From Holothuria scabra (taxonomy: Eukaryota; Echinodermata; Holothuroidea; Aspidochirotida; Holothuriidae): a stretch of DNA of 64,000 nucleotides. Shown one piece after another: positions 11,308 through 22,880 of the stretch. Where the stretch lies: NCBI GenBank assembly GCA_037179385.1, contig CM074181.1:49930394-49994393 (forward strand), read 5' to 3'. Both the position numbers and the translations under genes were made by a program. Numbering within the stretch: the first letter of the stretch is position 1; every line of letters starts with the position of its first letter. Under the pieces are notes generated by a model. The model had not been told where the DNA came from, ran no database searches, and was given only the letters and a program-made list of their open reading frames with translations.

Positions 11308-11533
11308 CGCCAGCGGTGTTTGTTGTAACGGTAGAGCATCCGGGTTCGATTCCCAGGTCGAGTCATACCAAGGCTCTAAAAATAGATCCTACTGCTGTTG
11401 TGCGTGATGCTCCGCATAAGCAATGGAGTAAGGAAAACAAGCCAGTGAGGCACAACTGGAAAAAAGGCCGTGGTCGGCTCGACTTGAATCAATAGGTTGG
11501 AAACTGGGCCGTAAAACTCTAACTAACTCGACG
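11308..11533 (+). mobile_element. tRNA-derived SINE, near full length
   Basis: It has a tRNA-like head with a perfect Pol III B box (GGTTCGATTCC, 11343-11353). A body follows with ATGCTCCGCATAAGCAATGG and AACAAGCCAGTGAGGCAC. The 3' end is TTGGAAACTGGGCCGTAAAA followed by CTCTAACTAACT. The same order is seen at 52970-53212 (+) and 49440-49672 (-). Confidence 0.85.
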
Positions 11534-11894
11534 GGTTTAAAATTATTTCTGAGGAGATAGAGTAGTCTTCATTCATGCCTAAAACTATTTAATAACGGAA
11601 GTTTAAGACCCAATTTTTATCACACGGCTCTTAAGAATAGGCCTACCCCATGTCCCTTCGAAGATCATAAATCATTAGGAGCATTTTTCGGCTTCGCTTT
11701 GTTTTCACAACTAAAGCCCTGATCACAGCAAACACCGAGACTTAACGGAAATATTAAACTTGTTCAAGGTTAAAGTAAAATTTTTCAATATTATATAGGA
11801 CTGATATATCCATACTCAAAAAACAAAAGAGTGAGCTAAGTCACTCTCTTTTGGGTTGAAAAGTGGCAATTAACTCCATTAGGGTGGTAATTCA
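11534..11894. repeat. Leader of the tandem array, AGAGTG-type MITE end
   Basis: Up to about 11812 nothing is recognised. From there ACTCAAAAAACAAAAGAGTG, with GTCACTCTCTTTTG just after, resembles the end of the MITE at 19879-20144. It leads directly into the 254-bp repeats. Confidence 0.5.
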
Positions 11895-12911
11895 CTCCAA
11901 GAAAAGTGAAGTTAATTCCAAGAAGAGTGCAATTTACACCCAGAAAAGTGAAAATTCACTCTGTAGCAAGCGCCGGCAGGAATCTCTTAATTTCATTTTA
12001 AAGAGTGGCCACTCTTTTCACTTTGTCTTGTGAGACACTATTTCTGAAATATCCTTCTTCGGAGTTACATACATTGCTAGGATAAAGTTGCACATAAATT
12101 CCAAGTTGTAAATTACAGATTTAGGTTTTACATATTCTTCAAACTAACATCCAAGAAAAATGAAGTTAATTCCAAGAAGAGTGCAATTCACTTCCAGAAA
12201 AGTGAAAATTCACTCTGTAGCAAGCGCCGGCAGGAATCTCTTAATTTCATTTTAAAGAGTGGCCACTCTTTTCACTTTGTCTTGTGAGACACTCTTTCTG
12301 AAATATCCTCCTTCGGAGTAACATACATTGCTAGGATAAAGTTGCACATAAATTCCAAGTTGTAAATTACAGATTTAGATTTTACATATTCTTCAAACTA
12401 ACATCCAAGAAAAATGAAGTTAATTCCAAGAAGAGTGCAATTCACTTCCAGAAAAGTGAAAATTCACTCTGTAGTAAGCGCCGGCAGGAATCTCTTAATT
12501 TCATCTTAAAGAGCGGCCACTCTTTTCACTTTGTCTTGTGAGACACTATTTCTGAAATATCCTTCTTCGGAGTTACATACATTGCTAGGATAAAGTTGCA
12601 CATAAATTCCAAGTTGTAAATTACAGATTTAGATTTTACATATTCTTCAAACTAACATCCAAGAAAAATGAAGTTAATTCCAAGAAGAGTGCAATTCACT
12701 TCCAGAAAAGTGAAAATTCACTCTGTAGTAAGCGCCGGCAGGAATCTCTAAACTTCATTTTAAAGAGTGGCCACTCTTTTCACTTTGTCCTGTGAGACAC
12801 TATTTCTGAAATATCCTTCTTCGGAGTTACATACATTGCTGGGATAAAGTTGCACATAAATTCCAAGTTGTAAATAACAGAAGTAGATTTACATATTCTT
12901 CAAACTAACAA
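11895..12911. repeat. Tandem array, four units of 254 bp
   Basis: The marker CGCCGGCAGG falls at 11971, 12225, 12479 and 12733, an exact 254-bp period. Each unit carries AGTTAATTCCAAGAAGAGTG, TGAAAATTCACTCTGTAG and the palindrome AGAGTGGCCACTCT. Units 2-4 are nearly identical; unit 1 differs more at its left side. No open frame runs through it. It is a short satellite array grown from MITE-like DNA. Confidence 0.95.
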
Positions 12912-13181
12912 AGAAAATTTCCATATAACTCAGCTAGCCATTCCTGTTTCGATTAACCAGGATCAATAATGCGTAACCAAAATTTCAATAAAAAGACGCA
13001 TATCTTATACTTCTCCCCGCACTCTACTAGTTAACTTTTCTTTGCCAGCCGTCATGAAAAATATGAAATTTACCTCATTCGATGCTATGCAAGACCTGAT
13101 GAGTACCGAAGCTTACATAAAACAGTATGAATTTATTGTAGGTGGACTGTTTTGTTTGCAAATTGGGGTCTTGTTTACTCA
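12912..13181. other. Unassigned spacer
   Basis: Nothing recognisable lies between the tandem array and the next MITE. Confidence 0.4.
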
Positions 13182-13189
13182 CTCTGAAG

Positions 13190-13379
13190 CAGTCTTGTAA
13201 CTAGTCACCACTCGAGTCACTTCCTCTCAAAATGATAGTGGGTGACTCGATAGAATTCAGGATTAATTTCCCATTGAAATAGTACAGAAACTTGAGTCAG
13301 TGATTCGACTCGAGTCACTTACAAGATTGAAAACTGGTGACTCGAATCACTAATCTATAGTGAATCGATTACAACACCG
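13190..13379. mobile_element. hAT MITE, 190 bp, perfect 8-bp target duplication
   Basis: CTCTGAAG at 13182-13189 is repeated exactly at 13380-13387. Ends are CAGTCTTGTAACTAGTCACC and, inverted, CGGTGTTGTAATCGATTCAC. The inside is filled with TGACTCGAGTCA-like palindromes. An 8-bp duplication plus CAG(T)NTTGTAA ends indicates the hAT superfamily. It has no coding capacity. Confidence 0.9.
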
Positions 13380-13387
13380 CTCTGAAG

Positions 13388-14180
13388 AAATATGTAAGTT
13401 AGGCGAATTGGAACTGCTTGGGATTAGAGGATTTGGCATTTAAGGTTGAGAAAAGGGAATGGCTTGAAATCCCCTGTCCAGTGATTTCTCTTCACACTTA
13501 ATAGGGTCTAACAAAATGAAGGTCTTAAAAGGAGTTTTTGGCTGGAAAACACGAATTTGTAATTTCAAAAGGACGAGTAGATCTCAAATGGTGCAATATT
13601 TGAGCGAACTGCATTTTAATAGTATAAAGATGGAAATTGGACTTTTTTAATTCGTTTTTACGCTCTGATGTATAAAGTTTTGAAATTTTAGACTTAAGGT
13701 ACACTTTAATATCCGAAGATCCGATTCTGTGTCAAATTTTCTGACACAACCGTTCCTAGCCTTTGAGAGGGCACCCGACCTAATTACCGAGTTAACGTTA
13801 GCTTTAAGTGACGGTAAACTGGAAACAAATCATGAGGAGAATGATGGCTGCTTCCTCGATTCTCTCATCGAGACGCTCTAAAGAACACATTCTTTATCGA
13901 ATTGACAACAGAACAAACTAAAACAGTTCACTCCAATTAAGCATGAGATAAAAACAAATAGCAAAATTATATCTAGGTAAAGGTTTTAGAAACATCTCAC
14001 AGCATCAAGGATGCTTCCTTTCGTCCAGTCTAATTAATAACTGAAGGCAGAATGTCGATCAAGTACGCATTAAAATTCAAAACTTTTGAAACAAGGAATT
14101 ACGTGCGTAGTATCACATAGTGCGGTGTACTACAAAGTTTTAAAAATCAAGAACATGAACACAACGGTATTCATGGGTGT
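13388..14180. other. Unassigned sequence
   Basis: No open frame with a known domain and no repeat boundary was recognised. Confidence 0.4.
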
Positions 14181-15960
14181 TTTTATTGATGCCTTGCCGT
14201 AGGCAGGCAAGGGATCTATGGGATTGAGATGGCGTGTGTGTATGGGTGTGTGAGTCTGTTCCTGCTCACTCGGAACTCTTAGTTGGGGCACCTAACCAAA
14301 AATCTCGTTATTTCGACGAGGTCCGATACAAGGTTACCCGAAGCTCGTCATATCCCTCCTCAAAGTCGTGTGATGCATGGGCTCATCCGCTAAAAGGGGG
14401 CGGGGTCCGATGACTTTCTTACCGGGACTTTTGCTATGCAGGCTTCTCGGGTGGGTTAGTGCTCCGTGAGTGTGTGTTTGTGTTTTTGTGTGCGGCACTT
14501 TGCATGTAAATACGACATCTCAAGATAGATTTGATTGAAACTTTTCATTTTAAGTAAAAACATTTTCGTATTGAGAGAAGGAAACCTATTATTTTTGAAG
14601 TCACTCGGTGTACCAACCCGAAAACCTTGTCAACTCTACACCTCAAAGTAGAAACTACGGACACTTTTTATAGTTGGTATATAGATTTTTCATGTGGGGA
14701 AAAGAATGATATTGTTCTTGATGGGAGTCAGAGGTCAATTGAGGTCAAAAGAGTTTAAAGTGCGAAAATGGTAAACGCCTGTTCTCAAGGTCGGGATGAC
14801 CTACAGTTTTCATATATAGTGTACATAAATTTGCTATGTTGTGGCAAAGAACCGTATTGTTTTGGAGGAGGTGAAAGGTCATCTGAGATCACTGTCTCAA
14901 AACTCAAAATCCCGAAAATGGCTCGTAAACACGATATGTCTCGTTAGGAATCGCCCATACTTTTCGTATTCGGCATATCATAAATTTTTCATGTTGAGAT
15001 GAAAGGAGCACACCAGTATTAGCTGCTCCTTTGACCAACACATTGTTTCCCCTTCAGCTTTTTCAAAGTTCACACCCCACTAAGCTAACCTTTACATAAG
15101 AGCCAATGGATTGGCTAATCTTTGCATAACACATTCACCGCAGCATGATCGTGATCGAGCATGGGGCTTTGAGCTACGGGGGAAGAACTTTATGAGCTCT
15201 ACATCCACCTTTTAATCTGCAAGGTGGCGGTAATCACCTCCCTTTCATTTCACACCTATCACTGACATTCAATTCATCTCAAGTTGACAGCACTCACACA
15301 TTAATATATCGTCTTTTTCGTCTGTCCCAGAAATATATGTAGCAACTGATTATCCTTACATGAGCAGGTAAGAGTCAAGGACACCAAAAATTGACGGTGT
15401 GCTTTTCTCGGGAAGGCCTTTCCGGTAATGGTAGTGTGCCTTTGAAGAACCACACTGTTTTTAACGAAGGTCAAACGTCATTTGTGGTCACCAGAGAAAA
15501 CCACGAAAAATTACTCCTAAATATTGAAATGACCGACACTTTTCACATTTGGCTAAAGAATTGTCATGTCGAGAGGAGTTTTCCTTGGCTGAGTTGAATG
15601 TCAGTTGTCATTTAACCGGAGATAACATTGCAAGAACTGTGTGAATGGCTCAATTTTAAATTTTCGCCCCCTAGAGAGTTCGAGGTTTGCTTTTAAAAAA
15701 ATTTTGGTATATTTTGCTCGGAAGACTTAAATTTGCCCCCCAAGTTTTCCAAGTGCAATGCCTGGTTTAAATCCTGAATGGTTTGTTGACACAATATCTC
15801 ATGATATCAATGTTGACTATTCATATCTAGTTGACAGATTTTCAGGGTTAGGGAGAACCCTCTTGATTCTGGTGAAGGTCAAAGATCAAATGAAGTCGAT
15901 TGCTATAAAACTCGAAAAGCGTCGAAAATGGCTTGTAAACTTGACATCTTAAGATGGGCT
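14181..15960 (+). repeat. Degenerate GGTCA / 'ATCTCAAGATGG' repeat region
   Basis: Repeated units contain GTAAACACGATAT(C)TC, a TTT(C/T)(A/G)TATTTGG-like box and AAGGTCA(A/T)..GAGGTCA. They are seen near 14505-15000 and 15360-15960, on the plus strand. The same unit forms better arrays at 21830-22880 (+) and 59140-59575 (-). A GTGTGTGT tract lies at its start (14230-14260, 14465-14495). Open frames reflect the repeat, not a gene. Confidence 0.65.
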
Positions 15961-17608
15961 ATTTGAGGTCAGCAGTAGAAAAACTGCCAAATGTCCCTAG
16001 CTTTCCATCCCTCAACTTTCCTTTCGTAAGGAGTCACTAGGCTATTTGGCTCTCTGGTTGTTGTTAATGTGGCGAAAATGGGGGAGGTGATGAAGCGGGA
16101 ACCTTCTCCCCTTCGGTGATGCATTTATGTCCTCAGCTCCCATGTCCATCAACTGAAAACACAAAATTATTGTGTAAAATCACTGCATGAAATCTAAGTA
16201 TCAGTTTAAGAGATCGTGAAACCATTCACCCAAATTTTGTAGGACGCGTCACCTCTTCAAAAGCTAAGAGTTATTTGCGCAGCCATTTATTTTGATACCA
16301 AGCTAGAAGCAGCAATAATAAAAATCATGTAATAAAAATTATCATTGTAGAGACTAGGAATTAATGTGCAGATTATGACTTTGGGCCGATATCGAAGTAA
16401 AAAGTAAAGTAATGATTACTTGAACATTGGAAAATGGCCAAAAAATGTAGCTATGACATTATCTGGCTCAATTATAACCGCGTTCTTGTTTCGGTAAATG
16501 AAAATTCTTTCAAGTCTTAATTTACTTTAAATAAAATAAACTGATCAGCTTATGCGGCCGAGAGGGGTGGGGGGGGGGGGTTACCTAAGCTTTCTGAGGA
16601 ATTGACTCTTGCAGACCCCTATTATCCCAATTTTAATTTATTAGCAGTTCACGTAATCTTGTTCAAGTTGATATTAAAGACACGAATAGTTCGCTTATAG
16701 TCCGATAAAACCTGTCTGGCGCCGAGACGTCATGAAACAATTACTAAAAACTTTCCTTGGGGAAATATTCATACAGGTTGGCATTTTTGGGGGTGATTTT
16801 TTTCCGAATATAGAAGGGAAAGATTTCAATTAAATAACGGGTCATACTACATCGAATTTGGATCGGATTACTGTCCGATTTTAGGGATTACCTGTTGAGT
16901 CATGCAGACGTAACCTTTGCAAAACTAGTGTAGGATCGTGCATTTTTGTGTTGGCGTTTACTACGGTTGACTTCTTCGTTGGCATTGGTACCAGGTTGGC
17001 TACTCCTAATTAACTGACGGAGTACGTAGACCTATTAATCACTGCCTGAGACCACTACAGCGTTACATTGGAATTGTTCTGATGACTCACGCCAAGCAAG
17101 ATCATTTTTATATGGACAACTGTGTCTTTTACAAAAGTAGTACTTTGGGTGATTAAAGAAGCCGAAAATATTTTTTACATTTGTTTTACCGATAACAGCT
17201 GTTTGCGGATGTGACGTTACGTAACAATAAGTATTACATATATTTTCGTAGTCCTGCGATACAATAAATATATTTACACAGGATGACATTTTGTTGTTTC
17301 TTTTCGGCCAAAGGTGGAGGATATTTTAAGAAAAGCTCACAAAAGTCTGGGAAAAATCCGATCATCAGATATCGCTGTAGTTTGACCTGGGCTTAGTGTC
17401 ACGAGTCTTGAAACGTTACATCAAATCAGCCTAATTGGTGCGACATATCTACATAATATCTTACATGACTGAATGTCAACCAATGAAAAAGTTATTCAAA
17501 TCGTGTGCAGAAGAGTGATTGAAGCTTTTCACTTATATTGTCAACGTGCATTCTCGTAACCCCAGGGGACGAAGGTCTGAAGACATCTATGTTAGCATTG
17601 TATTTATC
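15961..17608. other. Unassigned sequence
   Basis: A G-run lies at 16565-16580. Paired words such as TCCGATAAAACC (about 16700) and GGATCGGATTACTGTCCG (about 16860) hint at an old inverted-repeat element, but ends could not be fixed. No gene is seen. Confidence 0.4.
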
Positions 17609-17616
17609 ATCTGTGT

Positions 17617-17984
17617 CATGGGCGCAAATCCCGGGGGGGGGGGCAAGGGGGGCCTTCGCCCCTCAAGTGAAAAGGTGGGGGGCCAAATCGTAATTTGACC
17701 CCCAAAATTTGAGTAGACCTAAAAATATGGTCACCTTTTTTCGTTTTTTTTTTTTCATTCGAAAACAGTTTTTCTGAAGCTTTGGAAAGGCCAGAACACA
17801 GGAGCTTCCGGGGGCTTCGCCCCCTGGACCCCCACAGGGGCTTTTCCCCTCGATCCCACCAGGAGTCCTTTGGGGCTTCGCGCTCGCGGTGCCCGCCAAG
17901 CGTGCACAGTTTAGTACTCATGGGCACATCATAAGCATTTTCGCTCCCCCCCCCCCCACTCTCAAACAGAGATTTGCGCCCCTG
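17617..17984. mobile_element. hAT MITE, 368 bp, perfect 8-bp target duplication
   Basis: ATCTGTGT at 17609-17616 is repeated exactly at 17985-17992. Ends are CATGGGCGCAAATC and, inverted, CAGGGGCGCAAATC, each followed by a G-run. A GCGCTCGCGGTGCCC and CCCCCTGGACCCCCAC block matches the body of the element at 54571. The two overlapping minus-strand open frames inside are compositional artefacts. Confidence 0.92.
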
Positions 17985-18040
17985 ATCTGTGTTGTAGGCA
18001 ACTGGAGCAACAAGGGAATGCTTTTATCATTTTATTACCA

Positions 18041-18277
18041 TTGATAATGCTATAGACCTTGTGCATATGATGTCACCAAGCGGAAAGTACCCCTTCCATT
18101 GGGGACAAAACAAATCAACACAGAAAAATACACACAGATTATTTCTCGACCAGTCGAACAGGCGCTTAGTCTGCTTCATACGTAGGGCAAATTCTTATGC
18201 TTGAGATCACTTGTTCTATTGTTTTTTCCTAAGAATGACGTCAGATTTTCTTCAATGCACAAGGTCCATTATCAATT
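18041..18277. mobile_element. Short MITE with ACCTTGTGCAT ends
   Basis: The left TTGATAATG..TAGACCTTGTGCAT is mirrored on the right by ATGCACAAGGTCCATTATCAA. Sub-terminal GATGTCA and TGACGTCA also face each other. It is about 237 bp and non-coding. A related sequence with TATAGACCTTATGC lies at 25093-25360. Confidence 0.65.
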
Positions 18278-18612
18278 CATTATTGCTTTCAACTTAAATT
18301 TTATGTAATTTAATGCAAAATGTCAAGACGAAGGTCGTGGAAAATAATTTTTGTCCTTAAGAATTTCCTTATGAAAAGTGATTCCCAAGTATTTGGAGAA
18401 ACCCTGTGTTGGGCTAATTCCGTTACGGATGGAAAGTCAGATCACAAAAATGTTTGAAGTTCCTAACGAACATTGGAAAACCTTGCCGTCTAACAATCAA
18501 CAGGTGCATAACTCTAAAGATAGCTCACGTAAGGTTTAAGGAAAACACTTTTTATTTCAATTTGAACACTTTATCAGCTCCCTTAACATAATCAGTTGTT
18601 CGTAATGGTATA

Positions 18613-19812
18613 TTTCAGTGCTTCTTGAACAATATCAGTCGGTAATTGAGGAAAGTATTTCTTGTATGCTTGTACAACCTCATCAGTCGTACTCATTTGC
18701 TACTAATCTGCTTTCCTTCAATGGTCTTGTCGTCTCTTTTCATAACCAACTTCATGCCTTTCACGGCAATAACCTTATTCTCCTTGAAAATTACCTCTCT
18801 TGCTTCCTGTAGAAACGTTCTCTTTTCTTGTATTGTGTACCGTATCGTCATGGGGGGCTGAAAGGTCCGTTTACGTCACAAGGGTCGTCTAACATTACCT
18901 TCCCAAGTATGTACCATTATTTCACCGTCGGTATATAGTGGCTTGAATGGTGCCATTCTATCATGTCGTCCTTTTTCTCAAATCGTTGACATACAAAGCT
19001 GATGTCTTAGGGAATACTCTGAAGAAGTAGAAATGTGCTCATAACATCTCCCCAGTGTTAGCTGGAAGTTTCAATCAGTCCTCTCACCATAATGGTCATG
19101 TGACCGTAAGAGTCCAACACGTGCCAGGGAATGTAGCATACATCGAAGTTGAATGCATCAAGCAATTCTTTCATGAACATGTTATTCTCGTAACACCGTC
19201 CACCTTGCTTTGCAAACTGTCGTTGTTTTATATCTTCTTATGTGGGAAGGTGTCGTTCAACGTGTGGTATACTGCATATGGAATGACGCTTTGCAACGGT
19301 AAATTAGTAAGATGGGATTTAAGACACACCAACACAAACGTGTTATAAAGTGTCACCAAGTTAAAAAAGGTACAATGTTAGGGAAAACTATCCACAAGAA
19401 ATTGGAAAAGAAAAAGTATAAAAAAATAAAACAGGGGCTCAATTTCCACCAAAAAGATAGCACAAAGGAGTCATGTCAGAAATTTCTATTAAGTTCACTT
19501 TCCTTGAAAAAGCCAAAATAAAAAAGTGGGAAGAATCTGTTTGTTCAAACAAGGTTTTCAGGTAGGGCACAGTGTAGTATTTAGTGGCGGATATGGGAGT
19601 ATTCATAGCAGTCAAAAAGAATGTGACTGACGGTGACAACACAGTCACAGTCAACAACATTTTCATTTGTCTTAATAATACTATTCAAAAAAGAAAGGAA
19701 AGATTGTATTTCAGAAAACAGTGTATCTGGTACCTGACTCACAACCTGCAAGAAACTTGAAGATTTTTCTTTTGATAGCGCCATCATAACATGTTCATCT
19801 GTGCCTCTTCCC
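18613..19812 (-). pseudogene. Arylamine N-acetyltransferase pseudogene, split by LINE fragment
   Basis: Minus-strand sequence from an ATG at 19787 (MALSKEKSSSFLQVVSQVPD) matches the intact NAT at 41995-42870 from N to C terminus. The catalytic-Cys segment is intact (QGGRCYENNMFMKELLDAFN, about 19220-19165). The His region reads YGHMT, but the Asp segment reads HWGDVM instead of HWVDVG. In-frame stops precede it (SS*HW) and recur in the C-terminal third, with frame slips. About 350 bp of LINE-like sequence replaces the link between residues of the KTNENVV block and the catalytic-Cys block. A splice acceptor (TTGCTGCAG, AG at 19814-19813) lies 25 bp before the ATG, as in the intact gene. This indicates DNA-level duplication rather than retroposition. 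Confidence 0.9.
19303..19654 (-). mobile_element. LINE 3' fragment inserted in NAT pseudogene
   Basis: NAT homology stops at about 19654 and resumes at about 19303. Between them the minus strand reads VSHILFDCYEYSHIR, then, after a frame slip, YYTVPYLKTLFEQTD and LAFSRKVNLIE. This resembles the end of the RNase H/C-terminal region of I/Jockey-type non-LTR elements. It lies in the same orientation as the pseudogene. Ends are approximate. Confidence 0.6.
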
Positions 19813-19823
19813 CTGCAGCAAGA

Positions 19824-19836
19824 GAAAGTTCTAGAA
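19824..19836. promoter_or_regulatory. HSE-like triplet upstream of NAT pseudogene
   Basis: GAAAGTTCTAGAA is a perfect nGAAnnTTCnnGAAn arrangement. It sits in the presumed 5' intron of a dead gene, so it may be chance; the same 13 bases occur in the LTR at 61470. Confidence 0.3.
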
Positions 19837-19878
19837 ATGAAATGATTAAATGCAGTAGATAATTTAATTAAATAACGT

Positions 19879-20144
19879 TCTAAAAATAAAAAGAGTGAAA
19901 TTCCAATCGTCAGAAGAGTGCAAATTATACAGTTTGATCTGAAGGAAGAGGAAATTCACTTTAAAGGAATAACGTCGGTTTCACTATCGATGCCTACGGT
20001 TGAAAAGAGTGATCCCTGTACGCACTCGTTAACTCTTCTTGGTTTGATTTTCACTATCTTTGGAGTGAACGAACACTTTTATGAAGTGAATTCGTACACG
20101 TTTCACTCTGTTAGAGTTACTAAGTTCACTCTTTTGTTTTTAGA
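19879..20144. mobile_element. AGAGTG-type MITE
   Basis: Left end TCTAAAAATAAAAAGAGTG; inverted right end TCTAAAAACAAAAGAGTG. Inside are many AGAGTG/CACTCT and AGTGAA/TTCACT words in both orientations. It is about 266 bp. The same end sequence leads the tandem array at 11812-12911. The open frames inside are not genes. Confidence 0.75.
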
Positions 20145-21820
20145 TTGTATTATATTGACTCTCTCGAGACATATGTGTCTGCGCAGGAACAGATGAAAGA
20201 GGTATGGTTGATAAAGGTTGATATAGCTTTGCAATGTTTTACTGACCATTACACTCGAATAACAAGTTGTGACAGTCGGCGACGGTTGAAATCGTTTAGT
20301 CAAATTTCTTTAGTGAGAGCTACTTCCCGGGAACTTCAGTTAATGTTTTTATAGTCCCTATTTTCAGTAGATAAAATTACAGGAGAGCTTAAAATATTCA
20401 AAATAAATGATAAGTGGAAAAATAAGCTTACATGAGTACACTCATGTCATCATATATTTGGTTATAAAAATTATCACTGAATATAATCAAAGACGTGTTC
20501 TTTTGGTACTGTTCAAAAGCGCTCGGCGTTCAAAGCTTTCCACAGTCTCATGTTGTTTTGTATTCCCCTATCTTCCCAAAATCACCCCCCCCCCCAGCTG
20601 TCCCGGCTTAACAAATTCTGATTCGTGATAATGAAATTGAATAAAAGGAGCCGACAGATGATTTTTCTCTCCCTTAAAAAGTGTACAAGTTTTGATAGGC
20701 TATGTAAAGTGTTGAAGTTTTGATAGGCTATGTTGGAAGGAAATTTCTTGTAAGCATTTCGGTAAAATTTGCATTGAAATCGAATGTGTGGTTCTCAAGA
20801 CATGAACCGGTAAAGTTGTCACTTTTTAAGCAAAAGGTGAATTACTTTGAAGCATGCACATACGACATCACATACCTACATTAATGGTTAATCTTTTGTT
20901 TTACTTTCAACTACACAACCAATTTTCTCCCCAACAATCCGGTAATATCAGAATGTGTTTGCATATGTGGCATGAGAACTTAACTAACTTTGGATACCCC
21001 ACAGGGAGGTCCAACCCTACTACCTTCAAGGTCAACATAACAGACTGAAAAATGAAAAGGTACCAAAGCATTCCTTGTCAACGTGAGGAACTGATATAAC
21101 CTTTCTGCCCTCAAGATCACTTAAGAACACAAATCTTCTTTTACTGTTATCTCGAGAAATACAGTTCCGATCTGAAAGGAGTTTCAACACACTCTGTGTA
21201 GATATGGTTCCTCTTTCCCATTTGGAAACTGTTTGCTTCACTTCCTTTTAAATGTCATTAAACAGCATCATTGTCTGTAAATGACAAGTGGAAATTTGGT
21301 TAGGAAACCTTAGCTACTGTGTATATGTATGTTATTGGTATTTTTGCGGCCTAGATGAGCCTGATATAATGTAGCACCTATGTTGACATTGAACCATGGA
21401 TATTAGCTGGCAATGAAAAATACATTGAGCTAGATTGCGCAGCCGGCTCTCTATAATCCAACAGCGTGACAGTAGGGATCTAAAATCTAGCATTAACTTT
21501 CATTTTTTTCACTTTATACTCTGAATGAGGTTGACTTCGAGTCGTTTTTGAAACTTCTCACTACAAGTTTAAAATAGTCCATTTCGCTTGATCAAAAAAG
21601 GTGGTAATTGTACTCAAATGTTGAGAGAGTGATCGTAATGTCAATTCAGCCAGTGACCCTCTGAGAAAAAGATCCTCTTGGACGGGATGACTACTATTAA
21701 CTTCAGTCCAAACTGCAGCCCAACTAGCAGTACATGCCCGTTTCTTGCTTTGGCAGCACAAGAGGGCATGGGTGCGTCTCCAATTTCCTATTTAGTATAC
21801 TTATTTTTCATTTTGAGGAG
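20145..21820. other. Unassigned sequence
   Basis: A short direct repeat of AAGTTTTGATAGGCTATGT occurs at about 20688 and 20717. A poly-C run lies near 20586. Open frames below 75 codons on both strands show no domain. Confidence 0.45.
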
Positions 21821-21829
21821 AACCTTAGG

Positions 21830-22880
21830 GTTTTGGTGGAAGTTAAAGGTCGTATGAAGTTACCGGAGGGAAAACTGCCAAAACCTAAAAGACGGATTGT
21901 AAACACGAGATCTCAAGGTAGATTCGACAGACACTTTCCATGATTGGTATATGTATTTGCCATGTTTGGAAGAACCCTGAGGGTTTTGGAAGCCAAAGGT
22001 CATTTGTGGTCATCAGAGTCCAAAGCTCGAAAACCTCGTAAACACGATTTCTCACGATAGGAACGACCGACATTTCGTATTTGGTATATTGATTTGTTAT
22101 GTTGAGAAAAAGAACCCTATTATTTTCGGTGGATATCAAAGGTCATTTGAGGTCACTAACGTTAGAAATTCGAAAACTTCGAAAATGGCTGGTAAACACA
22201 GTAACACAAGATGGGAATGACAGACACCTTTCATATGTGGTATACAGATTTGTCAAGTTCAAAGGAAATGGTTGGGGTAAAAAGGGTCATCGTAGGTTAC
22301 ACTGCAAAAACCTTGTTATTAGCTCCAAATTTCAATCTTCACGACTGAACGGTTTAAAGCTTGCTGTCAACACTTTTGCTGATTTTGCACTTAAAACGTC
22401 TTCCACTCCCCCCTGCCTGCTGCCCCTCCCAGAGAGTTTGCCCCTCCAGTACCTTGCCTAACAATAAACCTGAATGGATTGTTATCATAACATTTCAAGA
22501 TTGCACTGATGGACAATTTTTTTATTTGGTTCAAAGATTTTCTTTTATTTTTGGTAGAGACCAAAGGTCAGTTGAGTTCACAGGAACTCAATGTGAGAAA
22601 ACCTCGTTGATTGTAAACACAATATCTCACGATGGCAATGAGATGGACACTTTAAATTTGGTAAGCAGATTTATAGTGTAGAGAAAGGAGCCTATTTTTG
22701 GAAGAGGTCAAAGATCGTCTGATTTTACCAAAAGTAAAATTGTGAAAACCTTGTTAAAAACAAACAGGCAAAGGGCTGTGTTTTGTGGAGATCAGAAAGA
22801 TCACCAGAGGGTCATGTCATCAGAGGTCGAATGTCACAAGACGTTAAACACTTTGTTAACAAGATACCTGCAACTAAGAA
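21830..22880 (+). repeat. Tandem array of about 130-155-bp units with AGGTCA words
   Basis: Successive units start near 21908, 22046, 22200 and 22617. A unit has CACGA(T)ATCTCAAGATGG, then GACA.ACTTT.(A)TATTTGGTAT, a GAGAAAGAACCCTA box, AAAGGTCATTTGAGGTCA and GAAAACCTCG..AAACAC. The overlapping 106-120-codon frames here follow the repeat and share no family. The unit type recurs at 14181-15960 and, inverted, at 59140-59575. Confidence 0.75.

Noticed and set aside
11895..12911. CRISPR-like regular repeats
   Set aside because: The 254-bp units are contiguous tandem copies without spacers, in a eukaryotic genome.
17616..17927. 103- and 78-codon minus-strand frames
   Set aside because: Both lie inside a 368-bp MITE with perfect target duplication.
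22099..22681. Overlapping 106-120-codon frames
   Set aside because: They sit in the AGGTCA tandem array and follow its units.
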